From Pythium myriotylum (taxonomy: Eukaryota > Oomycota > Peronosporomycetes > Pythiales > Pythiaceae): a DNA stretch of 64,000 nt. The position numbers and the translations under genes were made by a program. The notes beneath the pieces were generated by a model, which was not told where the DNA came from, did not search any database, and saw nothing but the letters and a program-made list of their open reading frames with translations. The stretch is from contig JALJCQ010000009.1 in assembly GCA_023091665.1 (NCBI GenBank), forward strand, positions 806,001 to 870,000, in the 5' to 3' direction. Each line of letters starts with the position of its first letter. Position 1 is the stretch's first letter. This document shows, piece after piece, positions 23,854-34,589 of the stretch.

Positions 23854-25554
23854 ATGGCCCGCGGCTTCGACTACGAGCAGGCCGTGACGCCGTCCGGCAC
23901 CGACGCCATCCCGACATCTCCACCACCGGCAGGGGCGCAGGCCCCGGCAAAGGGCTTCCGGGTGCCCAAGCTCGACCAGCGCGGCGTGGTTGCGTTGCTC
24001 TGCTACATCAACCTGATCAATTATATCGATCGCGGTATCATCCCCGGCGCGCCCGAGAGTTTCCAAGTCTTCATGACCAAGACTTTGGGCATCGCGGCGA
24101 CGGAGCAAAGCTTTTACTTGGGGCTTCTCTCATCAGCGTTTATCGCTGCTACGGCCGGGTTCTCGCTGATCTTCGGGTACCTTGCGATCTCACACAGACC
24201 GTTCAAGTTGATGGCGTATGGCATGAGCTCATGGGTTCTCGCGGTATTTCTGTGTGGGCTGTCGTACTACACCGACAGCTACTATTTGCTTCTCTTCGGC
24301 CGCGTGCTCAGCGGCGTCGGAGAGGCGTCGTTTCACTGCAACGCAATGCCATTCATCAATCGCAACGCGCCCAAGGAGAACAGCACGCTCTGGCTCGGAG
24401 TCTTCATCGTCTCGATCACCGTGGGCATGGCGGTCGGCTACATCTATGGCGCCGCGTTCGCTGCCTCGCCGCTTGGCTGGGCCTGGGCATTCTTCTTCGA
24501 GGCGATCCTCATGATCCCGCCCGTGTTGGCGTGCATCTTCTGCGTTCCCGATGAGCTCAACGCTGTGCCTAAAGAAGAAGAGATTGGGCTGCTAGACGAA
24601 AGCACCGAGGAACTTGATTCTCGCGCTGACACTGGCCCAACTGTCAGCGTCAGTGCGAGCCTCGGACGTCCCGTGTTCTACAGCCACAAGAGTGCGACCA
24701 TCAAGAGTGTGAGTATGAGTGAGACCAAGAGCGAGTCGCGACACTCGCATCACGCCGAGCTCATCGACAGTGTCAAGACCGCTGAGCAAAGCTTCATGCG
24801 CCAGTCTTGGCGCGTGTTCAAAAACGTGGCGTTCTCACTCATCGCGTTCGGCCACGCAGCCTACACGTTCTCGCTCGCTTCGTTCAGCGTGTTTGCCCCG
24901 ATCCTGCTTATCGGCCTTGGCTTCTTCGAGACCGAGACCTCAGTCTCGCTCGTGTTCGGCGCTGTTATCGTGGTCTCCGGCACACTCGGCACCGTGGCGG
25001 GTGCTGTGGCACTGGACAAAATGAGTGCCGGCAACTCGGTCTCGCGTGGTGAGCGCGCCAAGATCGCCGTGGACCACATCCTCTACCTCATGGTCGCCGG
25101 CACGGCGTGCGGGCTTGTGATGATGCTGTTCACGAGCTCCAAGTTCTGGTTCCTGCTTTGGCTGGCCATTACGTTCTTCTTCTTGTCGGCGATCGGTCCG
25201 GGCGAAACGGTGGCTGCCATGGAGTTGTTTCCAGAGTCTCGCCAGGCCATGGCCGTCGCAGCCAACACGGTCGTGATCTTGATCTTCGGTGATGTGCCGT
25301 CGCCTGTCATTCTCGGCTGGCTCAAGGACACGTGGGCCCCACTCTGTGGCACGGTCGAGATCGACGGCAAGCCCAAGCTCAACCCCGAGTGCCACAGAGA
25401 TCACGATGGACTGAACGGCGTGCTGCTCTTTGCTGTGCTGTGGCTGATCTGGGCGGTTGTGCTCTGGGGTTTTGCGAAGTTCGTGCTCCGCAACAAGTTC
25501 CAACCACACCAAACCTCCGAGGGCGTGATCGAGAGCCCATCGACCGAGAACTAG
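23854..25554 (+). CDS. Spinster-like major facilitator superfamily transporter
   Basis: Intronless, 566 residues. The N-terminal 48 residues are soluble and Pro/Ala-rich. The first helix carries YINLINYIDRGIIPGA, close to the NYxDR segment of Spinster (SPNS) carriers. The motif VGEASFHCNAMPFI in helix 4-5 matches the SPNS GxGEA signature. About 12 hydrophobic helices are visible, split by a central charged loop near residues 230-310 (acidic, then Ser-rich). A loop near the C-terminus is rich in Cys/His/Asp. SPNS proteins move lipids such as sphingosine-1-phosphate or lysophospholipids across lysosomal or plasma membranes; the substrate here is inferred only at family level. Confidence 0.9.
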   Translation: MARGFDYEQAVTPSGTDAIPTSPPPAGAQAPAKGFRVPKLDQRGVVALLCYINLINYIDRGIIPGAPESFQVFMTKTLGIAATEQSFYLGLLSSAFIAATAGFSLIFGYLAISHRPFKLMAYGMSSWVLAVFLCGLSYYTDSYYLLLFGRVLSGVGEASFHCNAMPFINRNAPKENSTLWLGVFIVSITVGMAVGYIYGAAFAASPLGWAWAFFFEAILMIPPVLACIFCVPDELNAVPKEEEIGLLDESTEELDSRADTGPTVSVSASLGRPVFYSHKSATIKSVSMSETKSESRHSHHAELIDSVKTAEQSFMRQSWRVFKNVAFSLIAFGHAAYTFSLASFSVFAPILLIGLGFFETETSVSLVFGAVIVVSGTLGTVAGAVALDKMSAGNSVSRGERAKIAVDHILYLMVAGTACGLVMMLFTSSKFWFLLWLAITFFFLSAIGPGETVAAMELFPESRQAMAVAANTVVILIFGDVPSPVILGWLKDTWAPLCGTVEIDGKPKLNPECHRDHDGLNGVLLFAVLWLIWAVVLWGFAKFVLRNKFQPHQTSEGVIESPSTEN

Positions 25555-25831
25555 AAAGGGCTCGGATGCCGTTCAATTATCAAGAACGAGAACTGTTTGT
25601 ATACAAGTAGACTGCTCTGTATAGCACCACTAAAATGCATCCTATCTGTGATCCAATGCATCTCCTCCTTCTTTCTTGCTGGCTGAACACTGCTGGGCAG
25701 AGTGATAGCATCTTGCACATCCACAGGCTATGCGGCTCCCAGAGAAGTCACAACAGCCACTACGGAAGATCAATTGGCGGTGCGACGAGGGCGGCGATAC
25801 GACATGGATTGTATTTCATAGTAACTTCTAC

Positions 25832-27433
25832 TTACAGCTTCTTGCCTCGTGGCTTCGTGTTCTGTCGCGGCGCCGTGTTCGCGCTGCTCAGGAACTTGCG
25901 CACAGACGAGAAAACAAGCAGCGCGAGCACCACAGATACGACGTCGTAGCGGTCGAAGAAAGTCAGCGACACGTCGCGTGGCACGAGGTGGTCGACGCCG
26001 ACGCTCGCGGCGATCTTGACGGCGTTTGTGACAATGGCCTTGGCCTTCTCACTGTTGAGGCGGCAGATCGTCTTCCACTTCTGCAGGTTCTTGGCGTACT
26101 CGCTGGTCGGGTCCGCCACGTAGTCGAGCAGCGTCGTGACCTTGCGAGTCATCTCGTCGCTCGTCATGGTGTACTTGTCGAGGCTGAGCGAGATGCCGGC
26201 CTCTTCGGCATTGGCCGTGTTGACGAACTCGTCAAAGACGAAGGGCAGCATGATCTGGGCCTTTCCGTTGTAGAGTGCCTCGGTGATACTGCCGTAGCCT
26301 GCATGGTTGATCGCGAGCTGCACGGCGTCGTGCATGAGCGCGCGGCGCTGGTTGGCCCACTTGGGCGTGAGGAATCGGCCTGGGTACTTTTTCTGGATCG
26401 GCTCCGTACGCACCGGATCGTGGAAGGCCGATGCCCAGATGACTGCGAGGTTACGCTGCTTGTCGGCGAGCAAGTCGGCGATGCTGTTGAGCATGATCTG
26501 GTACAGCTCTGGGCTGTCCTTGAGCGTGAGCACCGAGCCGAAGGCAATGAAAATGGCGCGTGTGCCCTGGGCCTGGTAGGCGTCAAGCGCACGCTTGAGC
26601 TCGGGTTCGATCGGTGGGATGGTCTCCTCATTCACGACCGGGCCGAAAACCTGGATGTTGGTGGGCACGTTGCGTGCAGGGTCGATGCCGAGCACGTGGT
26701 GCGCGAGCATGAGGTTCTTCTGTGGGAACTCCCAGGGCTCCATGTACGGCACGCTGAGGTTGAGACGCTTCTGGGCCGCCTGGACCTTCCACGAGGCCTT
26801 GACGGTCTCAATCGCGAAAGGGATGAGGTCGAGGAAACCCTTGGCGCGCTTCCACGGCGAGGCGATCCACTGCTCCATGGGCATAGGGTCCAGGAAGTCG
26901 GGCACGTACCAGTCCGAGCCGACGCCGTACTGGCCCAGCGGTCCGTAAATCGCAAGCTTCTGGCCGGTTTCCTTGGCGGCATCCATGCAGGCCTGCTCCA
27001 CAGCGTCACACATGACGAGATCGAATTGGCGGCCGCTGCGGAAGTAGTTAATGTAGGCCTGGGTGTTGTGCTCGTAGATGTCCGAGATGTGGCCGATGGC
27101 ATCGAGGAAGACGCGCGTGTTGTCGAAGACTTTCTTGGTCTGCATGACGTCTGAGATGGCCGAGTTGTTGAAGTACGCCGGCAGCACGACGGTCGAGAGC
27201 ACTTCGGTCTCGACGTACGGGAACTGGTTGGCGTGGGTCGTGGCGATGCCCTGGGCTGCGATGTACGAGACCTTGTTGCCTGGTTCGAGAGCAAAGTCGC
27301 GGAGGCCTTCAAAGATCGGCGCAATGTCGCTGCGGGTGCCGAACGAGCAGATGATGGCGACGTGGAGCGCGTCCGAGGCCGATAACGAGGCGGCGGCGAA
27401 CGCAGCAACCGCGAGCGCGCGGAGGTGCATCAT
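25832..27433 (-). CDS. UDP-glycosyltransferase-like membrane protein (GT1)
   Basis: Intronless, 533 residues. It starts with a signal peptide (MMHLRALAVAAFAAASLSAS), then an N-terminal domain with FGTRSDIAPIFEGLR, the pattern of sterol/lipid UGTs. The C-terminal nucleotide-sugar domain contains IFIAFGSVLTL, WANQRRALMH and the UGT core NHAGYGSITEALYNGKAQIM with PFVFDEFVN. A hydrophobic helix near residues 500-516 and a short basic tail ending KKL suggest a type I membrane protein facing the ER or Golgi lumen. It would transfer a sugar from a UDP-sugar to a lipid or small acceptor; the acceptor is unknown. A second in-frame ATG follows immediately at 27430. Confidence 0.88.
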   Translation of the reverse strand: MMHLRALAVAAFAAASLSASDALHVAIICSFGTRSDIAPIFEGLRDFALEPGNKVSYIAAQGIATTHANQFPYVETEVLSTVVLPAYFNNSAISDVMQTKKVFDNTRVFLDAIGHISDIYEHNTQAYINYFRSGRQFDLVMCDAVEQACMDAAKETGQKLAIYGPLGQYGVGSDWYVPDFLDPMPMEQWIASPWKRAKGFLDLIPFAIETVKASWKVQAAQKRLNLSVPYMEPWEFPQKNLMLAHHVLGIDPARNVPTNIQVFGPVVNEETIPPIEPELKRALDAYQAQGTRAIFIAFGSVLTLKDSPELYQIMLNSIADLLADKQRNLAVIWASAFHDPVRTEPIQKKYPGRFLTPKWANQRRALMHDAVQLAINHAGYGSITEALYNGKAQIMLPFVFDEFVNTANAEEAGISLSLDKYTMTSDEMTRKVTTLLDYVADPTSEYAKNLQKWKTICRLNSEKAKAIVTNAVKIAASVGVDHLVPRDVSLTFFDRYDVVSVVLALLVFSSVRKFLSSANTAPRQNTKPRGKKL

Positions 27434-28955
27434 GGCGAGTACTGGCGAGAAGGCAGTGGGCGGAAGCTGGTGGATTACAGAGTGACCGAGCTATGGATCG
27501 AGGCCGAGCGATAGCAGAGACGCTAGGCCAGCCAGCCGAGGAGCTCTGCGATTGGACATGGAGCGCAGAGAAGAGCGAGCGCGAGCGCCAGCCAGGGAGA
27601 GAGACAGACGAGCCCCTGGTGGTAGCAAAATCAGGGATCCTCGGACGCCGAGCCGGATCCTCGCAGGAAAAAGAGACCTTGAAGCATTGAGATGGCAAAT
27701 CGTGTCGAATGGACGACGCCGTGACGCTCGCTCGGTCTCGACACTTGCGAAGAGGTCCAGATGATGCCTGACTGACTTTTCCCAGGTGGACTCGACCCAG
27801 GGCGGAGGACCAAAGGCTTGGGTTTAGTAGCGGTGATTATCTTGAATAAGTAAGTACTTGCTCGTTCGACATCTACTGAAAGCATGATATATTGAAATTG
27901 GTCAGTTTGGTGTCCGATTGAAGTATCATCGTTTCTGAGATTAGCATCATCACCCACACAAGATCACCACGTCTGCCGCCTCATAAAGTCTCAAAGGATC
28001 CGAGTTTCTCCCCCCACTTGCCTCGGCTTGGACGAGGCTCCATGGCCTTCCCGCTCGGATATGAGTCCGTAGTATGTATCGACCTGAACACGCTGATCAC
28101 CTCATGAGGAGCTACACGCTCAGTTTATCGGCATATCTGTCGAAAGGAGAGCAGACAAACCCCTGACTTGGTCCAAGTACTCTCTGTCGTGCAATCGCGC
28201 GGCGGAAGTGTGGGCATAAAACCGAGGACCGAGGTGGAATGGGCAAAAGAGGATGTGCTGCATGAGTCCGCGGGAGTTTGGGTGACTTTCGCGATGGGGA
28301 CCTCGGCAACGGTAACACAAATCCGTTGACAGGACTTCCACGCGTTGTTTACGGGCAAACTGGCCTTGTTCACGCGACACAATGCGAAAGGAGCCCCCGC
28401 GACCAGTGCAACTGGCAGCGTGACTTGATCTCTGACGTGGCGGGTCCCGCCTGCTCCCAGGTGTTGTTCTCGGAGCTGAACTGACCGGGAAGCGGCGCTG
28501 TAGAGAGTGACAAAGATCAGACAAGGCTCTTTCGCGAGCGAGTTGACTGCTCTCAGCGAGGCGAGGCCGACTGACCGTTCCGGAGTGTGCGTATTCTCCA
28601 AACGGAGCGCAAACCTCTGCGAGCATCTGGATAAAGGGGATCCGTTACCAATTCGTACTTGACGCATTCTGATCGCAACGACATTGCCCGCGCAGCATTT
28701 CCAGGAGGGATCGATTGAAAGGAGGTCTGACCAAATTAACACCATGCGGACAGCCGGACCCTCTCCCCCGACTGCCGGGACTCAGATGCGGTCTCAGTCT
28801 CAGATTCGCACATGGCTACATCTCATCGGCGACCTTCGCGCAACATTGCGTAAAAGTTGCGTGAAGGTCGTCGGAATGTTCCCGCTGAGTTTTTATGTGG
28901 CCGCATGCATGTGACACCAAACGGTGGCCATCACCAATTGAGCTCCTGGGCAGCC
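27434..28955. other. 1.5-kb divergent intergenic region
   Basis: Lies between the UGT gene (minus) and the F-box/JmjC gene (plus). Several open frames on the minus strand (28120-28745) show no recognisable domain. The JmjC frame is open for another 33 codons upstream of 28956 without an obvious domain. Confidence 0.45.
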
Positions 28956-30503
28956 ATGGCGCCGACCGAGCAGCTCCGCGACGAGCCCTGCGACGCGCGG
29001 CCGGCCAAGAAGATCCGCGCCGAGAGCCCGACCGACGCGAGCGACCCGGCGGCGCACTCGCCTCGCGCAGCGTCGACCGGCAGTCGACGGCTCTCGCATC
29101 CGTTCGGCATCAAGCCCATCGGCAACTTCTTCGAGGACGCCGACAAGGGCATCCGCGACTGCCGCGCGTCGGGAATGGGCCTGTTCCGGTGTCTCTCGGA
29201 CGTCCACATGCTCGATTTCCTCTACTGGCTCTCGCCGCAAGATCTTTGCACGCTCAGCGAATGCAGTCGTGCGTGTTACGTGTATGGCTCGCACGACGAG
29301 CTGTGGCGAACGCTGGTGCTCGAAGAGATGGAGGGCAATTTCACGCCCAAGAAGACGTGGAAGCAGTCGTACATTGCGACCAAGACGGGCCGAGAGGAGC
29401 TGAGCGACAAGCTGCGCCCCATTCCGATCAGCGGCTTCTATTCCGACTTGCTCTTCCAGGCGTTTTATTGTGCTGCTGCTCCCATCGAAGCCAGCTGGCT
29501 CGCAGTCGAGAACATCGATCGACGCAGTGCGAACGACTTGTCGCTGAGCGACTTCAAGACCCAGTACGAGGCGGCCAACAAGCCTGTCATTCTCACCGAA
29601 TGCATCGACAAGTGGCCAGCGATGGCCAAGTGGACAGACGAGTATTTGATCAAACACAGCGCGGGCCAGACTTTTTCAGCTGGTGGGTTCCAGCTCTCGA
29701 TGGAGAAGTACCTTCATTACAGCCGCACGTTGGTGGATGACCAGCCGCTGTTCATCTTCGACAAGGAGTTTACGATTAAAGCGCCCCAACTTGCGGAAGA
29801 CTACTGCGTGCCCGAGTACTTTCAAGAGGATTTCTTCGCACTTGTTGGCGCCGAGCGCCGGCCGGACTACAAGTGGCTCATCATCGGCCCCAAGAAATCC
29901 GGCTCGTCGTTCCATATCGACCCGAATTCCACGAATGCGTGGAACGGCGTGATCCGAGGAGCGAAGAAATGGATCATGTTCCCGCCCGAGATTGTGCCAC
30001 CGGGCGTCCACCCAAGTGAGGACGGCGGCGATGTCTCGACGCCCGTGTCGCTCATGGAGTGGTTCGTCACGTTCTACCCTCAGGTCAAGAAGCTGCCGCC
30101 GGCGCAGCGACCGCTCGAAGGGATCTGCCGCGAAGGAGAGATCATCTTCGTGCCCAACGGCTGGTGGCATCTCGTGCTCAACACCGAGGAATCGATCGCG
30201 ATCACGCAGAACTTTGTGTGCTCCGGCAACCTCAAGAACGTCGTGCGGTTCCTGGAGGACAAGCCGGACCAGGTCTCGGGGCTCCCGATGGAGCGGCGGC
30301 CGTTGCTCGGCGGCATGCTGCGCGAGGCCATGGCGAAGCACCACCCGGAGCGACTCGCCCACGTGGACGCCGAGCTCGCCGAGGAGCGCGCCAAGAAGCT
30401 CCGCAAGTCCAAGTGGGAGCTGCTCGTGCAGCGCGACGCCAGCGACGAGGCTGCACCGGCGAGCGACAAGTCGATCGGCTTCAGCTTCGGCTTCAGCTTT
30501 TGA
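28956..30503 (+). CDS. F-box and JmjC domain protein (putative 2-oxoglutarate oxygenase)
   Basis: Intronless, 515 residues. After about 85 disordered residues, an F-box-like segment (CLSDVHMLDFLYWLSPQDL, then ACYVYGSHDELWR) spans residues about 85-130. A JmjC fold follows, with the Fe(II) ligands visible as HxD in SSFHIDPN (near residue 319-321) and a distal His in NGWWHLVLN (near 404). The GAKKWIMFPP segment with its Lys fits the 2-oxoglutarate binding strand. The closest group by layout is the JMJD6-like/F-box-JmjC group in plants and protists. It would be a hydroxylase or demethylase acting on protein or RNA-binding partners, possibly with Skp1 via the F-box; the substrate is unknown. The C-terminus has an Ala/Glu/Lys helix and a GFSFGFSF tail. 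Confidence 0.9.
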   Translation: MAPTEQLRDEPCDARPAKKIRAESPTDASDPAAHSPRAASTGSRRLSHPFGIKPIGNFFEDADKGIRDCRASGMGLFRCLSDVHMLDFLYWLSPQDLCTLSECSRACYVYGSHDELWRTLVLEEMEGNFTPKKTWKQSYIATKTGREELSDKLRPIPISGFYSDLLFQAFYCAAAPIEASWLAVENIDRRSANDLSLSDFKTQYEAANKPVILTECIDKWPAMAKWTDEYLIKHSAGQTFSAGGFQLSMEKYLHYSRTLVDDQPLFIFDKEFTIKAPQLAEDYCVPEYFQEDFFALVGAERRPDYKWLIIGPKKSGSSFHIDPNSTNAWNGVIRGAKKWIMFPPEIVPPGVHPSEDGGDVSTPVSLMEWFVTFYPQVKKLPPAQRPLEGICREGEIIFVPNGWWHLVLNTEESIAITQNFVCSGNLKNVVRFLEDKPDQVSGLPMERRPLLGGMLREAMAKHHPERLAHVDAELAEERAKKLRKSKWELLVQRDASDEAAPASDKSIGFSFGFSF

Positions 30504-31342
30504 TCGTAGTACTGTGCCGGTCGTTGCTAATGGAGAGACCGCGCTCGCTTGCCGCCGTGGAGGCTCGCTTCTTCTGCCCGTCGAGCGAGCGCGAGTCGTG
30601 GGACATTTGCGTTGTCCCCTCACAGCGCGCGAGGGCATCCAGGAAGCACGAGGGAGACGCGTCGGCGTCTGCGGTAGTAGCCTTCTCAAAACGTCACGTG
30701 GCATCTTGTTCAGCTCTTCTCATTGGCTGAAAGGCAATTCCCACCAAGACAGATCCATGGACACGGTCTGATTACATCTCGCGACACCAAAACAAGGTAG
30801 ACCCTTTCTTCACCTGCCATACAAAGTATCTATTAACTACACCTGGAGTTGATACTTTCTCCCGGCGAATCTCCGTGTCCGCCTCGGCTTCTGAACTGTC
30901 GCCTTGCCCACGTCACATGGGTGGAGCTCTCCGACCCGAAACGCCAAGAAAGCCGGCTCCCTCTGTCGCCGCGGCCTTCCCGTCGCGGGCTTCCGCCGCC
31001 CACGCGACGCGCATGCCGTCGCCGCCGGAGCTTCTTTTACGCTCTCGCCCGCCGCTCGACCACGAGGGCGTGACCGTCAGTCCCGGTCTTCGCCGGCGCC
31101 AGCAGGTTTTCTGAAGAGTTAGACCGGGCTAACGCGCGCCGCTCTGGCTGGAAACAGATGGTTTCGCCGTCTGGACTCGAGCCGGCGAGACTCTCCGCGT
31201 GCTGACTGTCTATCTGCCGTCGCGGGACTATCCCTCACGTTAGACGCGAGCGGAGCTCCCCGCGACACCCGCTTCTCACCCACGCCTCTGCGTCATCGAG
31301 CTGTCCGTTCTCGCGTCGCGCTCTATTCGCCGATTCGCCACC
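30504..31342. other. Intergenic region
   Basis: About 840 bp between two plus-strand genes. No feature recognised. Confidence 0.45.
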
Positions 31343-32541
31343 ATGGGCGCGCTCGACGCGCTCGCCGCGTGGCTCAACTTCTTCGACATCAAGACGCGCC
31401 ACTATGGGCTCATGCGCTACGCCACCAAGCAGTTTGATCTCAACCAGCTCTTCCTCTGGAAGTTTTTCTGCGGCTCGCTCATGTGCGTTTTGATGGATGG
31501 CGTTCTTTTGACACAGAGAGAGACTGACCACAAAGACACCTTTATGGATTCCGCACATGCAGCTTGACGTTCTCCGTGGTCGTGCCGTGTATGTGGCTGC
31601 CGTGGGAAGGATTCACGTTCGATGGCCGAGAAAAGCCGCCGCCGATTCTCCACTTCACTGTGCTCACGGGTTTGCTCTCGTCGACCTCGATGTTTGTCGC
31701 GACGTTCAACCTCTTTCGCGCGCTCGACCGCTCGCGCTTCGTCGTCAAGCGCAAGATCTGCGCGCTCTCGTGGGACATGGTCGACTGGGTGCTCTTCGAG
31801 GTCTCGACCACCGCGACCATGGCGGCGTTCGTGATGTTCTGGCTCGTGCAGATGCCCATGTCCGTGACGAGAGTCCACCTCCTCCGGATAGAGGGCGTGC
31901 TCGTGCAGTTCGCCGTCACCTGCGTCGACTTTTACTTCACGACGCCGCAGTTTCGCAAAAACCACGTCTTCCTCGCGCTGCTCTGGCCGAGCTTTTGGCT
32001 CATGCTGCAGTTCGTGTGGATCGTCACGGGCCACCAGCCCACCAACGAGGCCACCGACTTCCACACGTGGCACGCGCCGTTGATCGCGTCAATTCTGCTG
32101 CTCGTGGTCATCGGCTCGTTCTTCGCACTACAGAGAATCGCTGTACGGCTCCAAGCTGCTCAGGCGGCTACAACGACCCAGCTTGACGACATTAGCAAGG
32201 CCAAGTTCATGGCAACGAACGTGGAGGCAGACGGAGACGTCCAGATCACGCCAGGCCAGCCGTCCAGCGTCGTCCACAGCACGCTCGCCAATTTCGAGCT
32301 CATGGCCAAGACCCAGCGTGGACAGCTCCCTCTCATCTCCCTCCCTCGGGACTCGTCACTCATGCGTGACTCGACCGACTCGGAAATGGGCGTCTACCGC
32401 ATCGGTTCCGAGGCCTCGAGCAGTGCCGACAGCCACCGCGTGATCGCCATGGGCTCCTGGGTCGGGGAGGTGCCAGCTCACGTGCACAACCCAGAACCGC
32501 CGCGCGAGAACTCGTGCCTCATGAGCAACCCGGGCGGCTAA
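31343..32541 (+). CDS. Six-helix integral membrane protein of unknown function
   Basis: Two exons (31343-31482 and 31563-32541) are joined by intron 31483-31562, giving 372 residues. About six hydrophobic helices lie between residues 30 and 265. The first spans the exon junction; others include FVATFNLFRAL, MAAFVMFWLVQM, FWLMLQFVWIVTG and LIASILLLVVIGSFFAL. The last 110 residues are hydrophilic, Ser-rich and probably cytosolic. The overall layout and conserved Trp/His/Asn residues between helices faintly recall the FAR-17a/AIG1 family of lipid-ester hydrolases, but I cannot assign its Thr/His pair with confidence. No signal peptide. Confidence 0.75.
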
Positions 32542-32814
32542 GGAAACCTACTACTATTAGCTAATAGCACCCTATTTATTACCGGAACAAAACTCCTCGT
32601 TTTATTTTTCGAAAAAAAAGGGTTCAGAGAGTGATGGGCATGTTTACTCGTCGTTTTTTTTGTTTTTTGCTTTTTTATCTGGCGCCACTAAGTTCGCTCG
32701 AGCTCCTCGGAAGTTCGGTCCTGGACGTGGGGAAAGGAGGCGCATCCTTCCTTGGCTGCAGGTTCAAACCACCTGCGAGGGAGCTGGGCGAGTAACGTGA
32801 GAAGCACTCAAGGA

Positions 32815-34332
32815 ATGGGCGGCGGCAGCATGGTGCGCGAAGTGGACCGCGCGATCGGAGCCATCTCCACGCTCGTGGTCGGCGTCGGCATTCTCGTGGT
32901 GCGTGCGGATCGCGAGCAAGTGCGGCGTGTTCGTAGCTCCTCACGGGATGGGCTTGGTGGGGAATAGTTGCGTGAGTATCTGCGGAACGACAAGGACGGC
33001 CAGAGCCGATGGGAGCGATACGAGCTCAGCGACGACGGCAAGGACATTTACTACCAGTGAGAAAGGACGCGTGGATGCAATGGCCGAGGTGGTTGACGGT
33101 GGTTGATGGGCATGGCGACTGCACAGGAAGAAGTACGGCGCGCCGAAGATGCCGCTCTTCCAGCATCGCGGCTCGTGCGACTGCGGCGCATTGAGGTGGG
33201 TTGACAGAGTCGTAGTTGGGTTCATTTGTCGCTGACAGGCTGATGGAAAATGCAGATTCTTCATCTTGGCGCCCAAGCGCGTCGAGGCCTTCGACGACAG
33301 CAATGCGCTCTCGTGCAAAAAGGGCCGCTTCCCGTACTTGGTACGTTGCTGTGCATTGCCGATTGGCGCGTGGCCGTGCTCACTGGATGTTTTGGATGCT
33401 GCGATAGCTGCTCCCGACCTCGTGCTTCGAGATGGTCCAGGCTGCCAACGTGTCGGTGTACGAGCCCCAGGCCACGTCGACTCAACACGCCTTCTGCAGC
33501 AGCTGCGGTGTGCACATTTTCCACTTTGACCACTCTGTCCCCGAGACCGTGGCGGTGAACCTGTACTGTGTCGACAACGACAACTTAGAAGATGTCAAGG
33601 TAAGCTTCCGAGCTCATGTTGGTACCGACAATCGTTGACCAAGTTGCTTCCCCGATCGCTGTAGGTTGTCTTCATCCCAAAAGGCTCGAAACCAATGTTC
33701 GGTACCCCTCGACGCTACCCCCTCGCGGTCGAGAAGGTCAGCAAAGTGTTGAGTCTGATCCGAACTCCTGTTTGTACTCATGTCCGGTGTGTTTGCTGAC
33801 TGCTCCAGGCAGCGTACCAGCCTCTAAGCCAGACACCAGTACGCGAGCGCGAGCGTGAGGACCCGGAGGCGTCCAACATGTACGCTCGACGCTGTTCAAG
33901 AAGGCCTTTAGTTTTGCAAAGTGACTGACAGCCTCCCCATTGGCTTCTCCAGTGCGTTCCAGAAACAGCTCATGCTGTGGGCTCGGATGGACAAGCAACG
34001 AAACTCCGATGGCCCGATCTCCGACGATTCATCAACCACCAGCACGAGCAGCCAGAGCCAGCGACTCTCCGTAAGTAGAGTTGGAGACAATTTAGGAAGA
34101 CGTGGATCCTAAATTGACGTGCTTGAGAAGCAGCTCGTTTCGGAGGGTCCCGTGAGCCTCATGGAGATGAAGGAGCAACTCGAGTATTATTTAAAGGTGC
34201 GTCGTTGAACCCGATTCTCCTCGTTCGCAGCCAGGCCCATCCCGACTGATTTTCCTCTTCCTTGCTTGTGCGTTTCTCTAGCGTCACCTCGACGAAGACG
34301 CATCAGTTGCCGAGAGCCAGACCCACGTGTAA
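32815..34332 (+). CDS. GFA/CENP-V-fold zinc protein, ten exons
   Basis: Ten exons are joined by introns 32899-32967, 33057-33126, 33196-33255, 33341-33407, 33600-33664, 33737-33808, 33880-33952, 34071-34133 and 34197-34281; all joins keep frame and give 297 residues. An N-terminal hydrophobic helix (STLVVGVGILV) may anchor it. Then comes the GFA/CENP-V core: RGSCDCGALR, an LSCKKGRF segment, and HAFCSSCGVHIFHF. The family uses Cys pairs to bind zinc ions. Here the middle pair is reduced to one Cys (ALSC where CxxC is usual). The C-terminal part is charged, with a helix rich in Glu/Gln/Met and a Ser/Thr run. GFA-fold proteins include bacterial formaldehyde-glutathione enzymes and the eukaryotic centromere protein CENP-V; the activity here is unknown. 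It is the most intron-dense gene in the window. Confidence 0.8.
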
Positions 34333-34589
34333 CGGGGCGATCGAAGTCCCTCCTGCACGTGGCCTCCAGTCCACATGGTCTCTCGGCTTGAGTGAGAGAC
34401 TCCATACATCCTGAGAACTCCCCCCCCATTATAATTTTTGCCGTTTTATTTCGTCCACCCGAATACGGCTCCCTTCTCTTCCTCCCGTTTAGGTACGGTT
34501 TCCAAGCATGTTTCGCAACGTCAGTTTCTGGTAATCAGCGTCGCTGGAATTCCCCCGAGCCGTCTCGCTCAGAAGCTCACGCGCGACGC

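Noticed and set aside
25730..27154. 474-codon open frame antisense to the UGT gene
   Set aside because: Codon-bias shadow of a gene with clear signal peptide and UGT motifs on the other strand.
28120..28745. Overlapping minus-strand frames of 168 and 206 codons
   Set aside because: Two frames open at once, neither with a recognisable domain.
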